Positions 59,601-64,000 of a DNA stretch of 64,000 nucleotides are shown here, piece after piece. Both the position numbers and the translations under genes were made by a program. The stretch is from positions 6,563,501-6,627,500 of the forward strand of contig CALZFC010000005.1 in the NCBI GenBank assembly GCA_945643635.1, written 5' to 3'. The DNA is from Allodiplogaster sudhausi. Its lineage: Eukaryota; Nematoda; Chromadorea; Rhabditida; Diplogasteridae. Every line of letters begins with the position of its first letter. Within the stretch, counting starts at the first letter, position 1. Under the pieces are notes generated by a model. The model saw nothing but the letters and a program-made list of their open reading frames with translations. It ran no database searches and had not been told where the DNA came from.

Positions 59601-60063
59601 GCTCTACATTTTGAGATATAACACCCACACACAAATGAGTATAAGGTACTTAACCGTCAAATCCAAATATTAAAAGTAAGTTTTCGTTGTGAAAAAAATA
59701 GTTGACTGAAAGACATCTGGGCTGATTTTGTTCAGAATGCAACGTTGATTCCGTTAAAAAAAAGAAAATTGAAAAATATTGACTTTGAAGCGAGATACAT
59801 CAATTCAGAAATTATCAATACTTTTACCTGTTCACGGAAAAATATTTTTTGAAAAAAATTTTTTGCCATTTAATATTGTTACTGGGGCCCAGTACCATGC
59901 CCGACTATGTTTTCACATTCGAAATCCAACGTCTGGATCTGGGGCACGCCCTACTGGAGGCATACAGAGAGGCTCTCTTAAGCTGCTGTCTTAAGCACTT
60001 TGCCTCTTATTTCGTCTCTCTCAGAAAGGAATTTTTTAATGTTTTTATCTCCTGCTTTATTTT

Positions 60064-60144
<81 letters not shown>

Positions 60145-60176
60145 CCTTCGCTCTCTCTCTCACTCGCTCCCTCTCA

Positions 60177-60253
<77 letters not shown>

Positions 60254-62168
60254 TCGCCCGCTCGCTAAGACTTGTAATTGTAGATTGGTATGGAGATTCG
60301 CCAAGCGTAGGAAGTGCGGTTCTCTGTCACTGAAGGCGCGGTCAGAGATGGTGGGTGCGTACATGGAGAAGCTGATCTCTCCCCTCCTCGACCCTGTCTT
60401 CCTGGTCAAAGCCATATCAGTGGACATGCTCGTCGAGGATGTTCATCATTTATCCAAGGTATCTTCCAGTTATTACTGTGTGAGAAGAGTGTATCCATCT
60501 CTTCAGATCGCATCTCTTCCCACGAACACTCGAGTGGAAAGCATGGAAGACTTAGCATTGCTGCCATCTTCTCTTTCTCTTCTTCCCTTGGAGGGAATTC
60601 CCCGTGGGGTCAAGACTGTGAGCTGCTTGGAAATGCAGGATGCAACTTGCATTCCGAGACAGCTCGGTTCTGACACTGACTGCGAGCACTCCACGATTAC
60701 TGCAAGTCTTCTTTTACTCTCAACTCATTCTTTTTTTTGCTGCACGAAGCGTTCCCTCCTTTTTTGGTTTTCACAAATATTTTCAATTCACTCGTCTCTA
60801 TGATTCATGTGATAAACTTAATTGTTTTAGATGGAGATAAAGCCGAAGCAAGGATTCTACCAGGACCATCCTGGAGTCGAGTTGCCATATTGTAACAACT
60901 GCATTCTACAAGTTATTTCTTTACATCAGTTTTCTTTTTTATCTCTATTTCTCTCTCTCTCATCTCATTTTGTCTCTATTACCTCCAACTCTCTATTTTC
61001 CTTGAACAGGTCGAGAAATGCAAAGCGGCGGCCTTCGAAAAGATGTATGACTTCTGCCCGCTGGCCCTCTTCTCGATGGAAGAAAGCAGACAACTCGCCG
61101 CCCTCGAAGCCCTCATTGAGGAGCCACACAGGAATCTGCGACTCTTCTTGGATGGAAGGGTGGTTCTAGACGATGAGATGAAGAGAGGCCGGGACGAACT
61201 TCAGAAGGTCCTATTCCCTACGGTAAGCAAGGAAAATTGAAGGAGAGAGAAAGAGAGAGAGAGAGAGGGAGGGGGAGAGAGAAGGAGAGGGAGAGACGAG
61301 ATGAGAGAGAGTTGCTAAAGAGAATTGAAGTGGCTGAACTGTTACTGAATATAAGAATTGAGGGCGAAGCTACTGTATCTGACATGCTGGAGGCGATTGT
61401 TCATCTCTTGAGTGGCTGCTCTTCTTCTCCTTCTCTTCTCAAACAACTTTTACATGTAATTTTTGTCTTTCACGCTTTTTATGTGTAGAAAAGTAGTTAT
61501 TGGCTTTTAGGTAAAATTATATTTCCTGGATCTAATGAAATAAAGCAGTTTTGGCCTTTTTTTATATTTTAACCAAACTTAATAAGTTATGTCTATATTG
61601 TGGATGAATAAGAATACTGACAGCTAGAATTATTCGAGAAATATCTTTAGTTCATTTAACAACAAACAAAACAAAATTAATTATGGCTCATCTGATAAGG
61701 AATCTTTGGCAGGCGCAACAACTGGACAATATCGGATTGGTGCGAGGGCGCGAGTTGTTCAGTTCTCTCTCTGCGAAAGAGCAGGAAGAAGTTGTGATGA
61801 AGAGAGAGCAGAGCAGAGACTTCATGCATCTCAATTCTCCCGTTGCTCTTCTCAAAAAGATGTTCCTCGCTGCCACCTTCAAGGTACTTCAATCATTTTA
61901 TTGTATACGAATCCAAGATTGAATCGTTCAGGATTGTTCGGTGATGATCTCAGTTCGTCTTGTGAGTGACAATGAAGAGAAGAATGGCGACAGTCCGGAT
62001 TTCCTTGTCCTCCCCAATGGTCTCTCCTTTGCCTTCTCGGCCAAAGTTGTTGATTTGGACCCGAAAGCCCCGAAGAATCTCTTCAGTGCCTCTCGCCGTC
62101 TTCTGGAAGGAGCCAAAATCCTCCGAGAAAATCCCTCTCTTCTCAGAAAACCCTGCGTTTCTCTATGA
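56660..62168 (+). CDS. Inositol-pentakisphosphate 2-kinase (IPPK)
   Basis: The first recognisable exon ends at 56868 and carries FCLRGEGRKNIVIS, the nucleotide-binding loop of the family. It joins in phase across a 3.4 kb intron to 60284-60458 (LVWRFAKRRKCGSLSLK). Further exons are 60507-60701, 60831-60911 with the signature EIKPKQGF, 61010-61222 (KMYDFCPLALFSM), about 61319-61455, 61713-61883 and 61932-62168 (VVDLDPKAP; TGA 62166-62168). The enzyme phosphorylates InsP5 at position 2 to make InsP6 (phytate), a cofactor in mRNA export and editing. The first exon is open upstream to about 56660 without an in-frame ATG, so an upstream exon or start is missing. Intron 60702-60830 needs a GC donor (ATTACT|GCAAGT). 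The large intron houses the fold-back element at 57178-59981. Confidence 0.82.
58161..58228 (-). other. tRNA-like Pol III promoter module, left arm
   Basis: Mirror copy of the right-arm module. On the minus strand TAGCCAATTGGTT (58213-58201) is closer to the A-box consensus than the right-arm copy, and GGTTCGAAGCC is at 58174-58164. Transcription from both arms would converge outward from the spacer as complementary RNAs. Confidence 0.45.
58945..59010 (+). other. tRNA-like Pol III promoter module, right arm
   Basis: TAGCCAATTAGTTGTGCACG (A-box-like, from 58959) is followed 38 bp after its start by GGTTCGAAGCC (58997-59007), a B-box match. Upstream sequence does not form an acceptor stem, so this is not an intact tRNA. 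It resembles the tRNA-derived head of a SINE. Confidence 0.45.
60062..60256. repeat. (CT)n tract in IPPK intron
   Basis: Nearly pure CTCT on the sense strand, 25 bp before the acceptor at 60283. It forms an unusually long polypyrimidine region. Confidence 0.85.
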
Positions 62169-62391
62169 GCTTACACTTAAAAGTTTCCGTTGCAATGACT
62201 CTCCTTATTATCTCCTACTACCAGTACTAATCTTATTCCCTTTGGCTCTAAGAGAACCAACCTTTCTATTAGTTCTTTTAATTCCTCCTTTGTATGTTAT
62301 ATTCTGAAAGAGCTCTAATGTCCATTAACATTCCCTCTCTCTCTCTGCTCGAGGAGTGCCTTTCTTCCTGACATAATCCTTCCCAGTTGTG

Positions 62392-62937
62392 ATGAACGCT
62401 CTTCCCTTCTGTGTTCTCTTCTTGATCGGCACTGATCCTTGCTCAGCTTGGCGTTCTTGGTTCATTCCTCGCATTCCTCTCCATGATCACCCTCGTGTTT
62501 ATTCATTTTTTAAAACGTTTTACGTTTTCCCCTTGCTTCATGCGTCAGAGGCCATCAGTCACGTGGATAACCACGCCTCCTTCCTAGTCAGTCTGCCCGC
62601 TTCAGCTCTTCTCTCTCTCTCTCTCTCTCCTCTCTCTCATTCACTTTCTCACTGCCTCGTTTCTTTTTGTCTCTCTTTCTCTGTCTCTCTCTCTTTTTCC
62701 GTTCTCAGTTGTTATGTTTCTTATGCAGCATGATGAACGGGTCTCGTCTTACAATGTCCCCTTTCTACTTGATCCTCCTTGGAAGCACCGGTTGTTCTCG
62801 TCTGCCTTATCGTGGAAGGGAGATAAATGATTGTTTCCAAGTTGTGTGAATGCTCGTCTTCACCCGTCTGCAGCGGCTTGCGTGCAATACATTTGGTAGG
62901 GTCATGGAGGGCGAAGCGGAGAGATTGGAATAAGAGA
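62392..62937 (+). CDS. Unresolved short exon cluster between IPPK and NADK2
   Basis: Several open pieces with splice-like ends lie here: ATG 62392 onward, a hydrophobic piece in another frame (VLGSFLAFLSMITL, near 62450-62500), a piece after CAG 62728 (SSYNVPFLLDPPWKH or, in another frame, MSPFYLILLGSTGCSRLPYR), and a final piece after 62874 (RLACNTFGRVMEGEAERLE then TAA). Alternative joins give different short proteins and I cannot choose. A small membrane or secreted protein is possible, or these could be unused ORFs. Confidence 0.2.
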
Positions 62938-62997
62938 AAGGAGACGCGAGGAGGGAGGCTGAGTGGGGACAAGGACAAACTCTGCTGGGATGGCCCG

Positions 62998-63764
62998 ATG
63001 ATTTCCGCTGCAACCAACGCGGGTCGGCGATTCTTCTCTGCCATGGCAAATGAGGTTTCTATCTTTTCACTCCTTCACTCATTTTAAAGGAGCTGTCCAT
63101 GGAGATTACAATGTTACTGAATTTTTTGTTAATACTATCCGGTCCAACTAGAAACATCATTAGGAAAAGTGAGAATGCGCCCTGAAGGGGCCCTGAGGTG
63201 AAAAACCACATTTTCCCCACGCCGTAGTGTAGAATTTAGGGAGTGACGTCATCACCCCTTGCCTATTTTGTCTAGCATGCACTCCCTCATTCTACCAGAA
63301 AGAAGGTGAAAACTAGGTGCGAAGCGGCAAGCCATGCTTGAGATTCGAGGGAAGAGAAGAGAGGCAGAGAGAAAAAGGCTCACAAAGTCTAGTTTGTAGT
63401 GATGGATACTGTGCTAGCATACCGCCAAAACTTTTTACAATATCTTGCGCGAATTCAAACGTTAGTTCTGCACAAGCGGCTTTCAAACTCCATGGATAGT
63501 TCCTTTAAGTATTACTGACCTAACAGTAATCTCAGCCAGCCTTGACTATTGCTTTTCAGGTAAATCACACGTTTGCACCGAAGCGGCTTCTCATAGTTTC
63601 GAAAACTACCCGCTATGCGGTCGAGATGCGAAGGAACAACGTGACTGATGATAATGAAATGGCTGAATTGGTCAGAAAGCTAGAGTGGCTTGAAGCAGAG
63701 AGGGAGAGAGAGAGCGTGTGTGTGAGAGGGAGTGAGAGAGAAGGGGGGAGCGAAAGAGAGCGAA

Positions 63765-63797
<33 letters not shown>

Positions 63798-64000
63798 AGA
63801 TAGAGAGAGATAGCGAGGGAGAGCGAGAGAGAGAGAGAGAGAGAAGATAGAGAGAGATAGCGAGGGAGAGCGAGAGAGAGAGAGAGGAGAGAGAGTGGAG
63901 AGAGAGAGAGAAGTTTAGAGAGTGCAATTGAGCCTTGTTGCAGCTGAAGCGTCGTGGAACGGACGCCGAGAGGCTCTTCGAGAAGCACAAAGAACACTGT
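62998..64000 (+). CDS. Mitochondrial NAD kinase (NADK2-like), 5' part, runs off window
   Basis: Three exons: 62998-63054, 63560-63670, and 63944 to the window end. The first (MISAATNAGRRFFSAMA) looks like a mitochondrial targeting peptide. The second has FAPKRLLIVSKTTRYAVEM, matching the NADK2 pattern [RP]-x-[RK]-[VL]-L-[IV]-x-K-T-T-R-[YF]-x-x-E. The third continues LKRRGTDAERLFEKHKEHC, as in NADK2 before the NAD kinase core. The donor at 63671 (TTG|GTCAGA) was chosen because it keeps phase. NADK2 makes mitochondrial NADP+. Intron 1 contains the TTAA-flanked inverted-repeat element; intron 2 is mostly (GA)n. Confidence 0.7.
63084..63508. mobile_element. TTAA-flanked MITE in NADK2 intron
   Basis: TTAA at 63084-63087 and 63505-63508 bracket inverted ends AGGAGCTGTCCATGGAG and, from the right, AGGAACTATCCATGGAG (15 of 17 identical). 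The element is 425 bp, non-coding, and lies wholly inside intron 1. This is the form of a miniature inverted-repeat element mobilised by a TTAA-specific (piggyBac-like) transposase. Confidence 0.7.
63701..63912. repeat. (GA)n tract in NADK2 intron
   Basis: Purine repeat on the sense strand with a duplicated AGATAGAGAGAGATAGCGAGGGAG block (about 63798 and 63845). Confidence 0.8.

Larger units (their letters stand above)
57178..59981. mobile_element. 2.8 kb fold-back (giant inverted repeat) element in IPPK intron
   Basis: Arms of about 1.17 kb (about 57388-58558 and 58612-59785) are near-perfect reverse complements by eye, with a 53-bp spacer. The inner ends are AGGGCACTTTTTCGGTACTC and its complement. 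The outer ends share TTAAGAGAGCCTCTCTGT (57178-57195) and its complement (59964-59981), giving TTAA flanks as in piggyBac-type insertions. The outermost 200 bp of each side do not match, so the ends may be composite. The 14-bp terminal motif is itself partly palindromic. No transposase is encoded; ORFs in the arms are mirror copies of one another. The transcript of IPPK would contain a hairpin over 1 kb long. Confidence 0.85.

Overview
The window is nematode nuclear DNA. The genes are split into many short exons by small introns, and the set includes two transthyretin-like (TTR) secreted proteins, a COG-1/NK6 homeobox gene and a LET-418/Mi-2 helicase. The species cannot be fixed from sequence alone; a free-living or necromenic rhabditine or diplogastrid nematode would fit. 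Intergenic DNA and many introns are saturated with (GA)n/(CT)n, so most long ORFs there are simple-repeat artefacts.

Layout: 1-1457 is a multi-exon BED/hAT transposase-like gene, cut off by an LTR-type retrotransposon remnant (1458-5270: two 1.25-1.32 kb direct repeats around a 1.24 kb gag/protease-like core). After a GA/CT-rich gap come two tandem TTR-like genes (8470-9115, 10180-10967, +). Convergent to them is a cog-1/NK6 homeobox gene (11730-16431, -), with a 12 kb gene-poor upstream region. Then follow an SLC22-like transporter (28376-30921, -), an acid sphingomyelinase (32447-35328, +), a succinate-semialdehyde dehydrogenase (35710-38416, -), a possible one-exon membrane peptide (38797-38982, -) and Mi-2/CHD (39295-47523, +). 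The + strand continues with an ELP5-like Elongator subunit, an ACAP-type ArfGAP (50520-55136), inositol-pentakisphosphate 2-kinase (about 56660-62168), an unresolved short exon cluster, and the 5' end of a mitochondrial NAD kinase (62998 to the window end).

Most unusual features: (1) a 2.8 kb fold-back element with arms of about 1.17 kb, TTAA flanks and tRNA-like A/B boxes in both arms, inside the first visible IPPK intron; (2) a second TTAA-flanked inverted-repeat element in the first NADK2 intron; (3) six introns whose reading phase requires GC-AG splicing; (4) two adjacent octamers matching the lsy-6 microRNA seed, downstream of cog-1 on its sense strand; (5) complementary CT and GA tracts in introns of the same transcripts.

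The genes look like ordinary neighbours rather than one pathway. The run of + strand genes from Mi-2 to NADK2 is closely spaced, and an operon with SL2 trans-splicing is plausible for Mi-2/ELP5. Exon joins were derived by hand from splice consensus, phase and family knowledge, with no alignment run.
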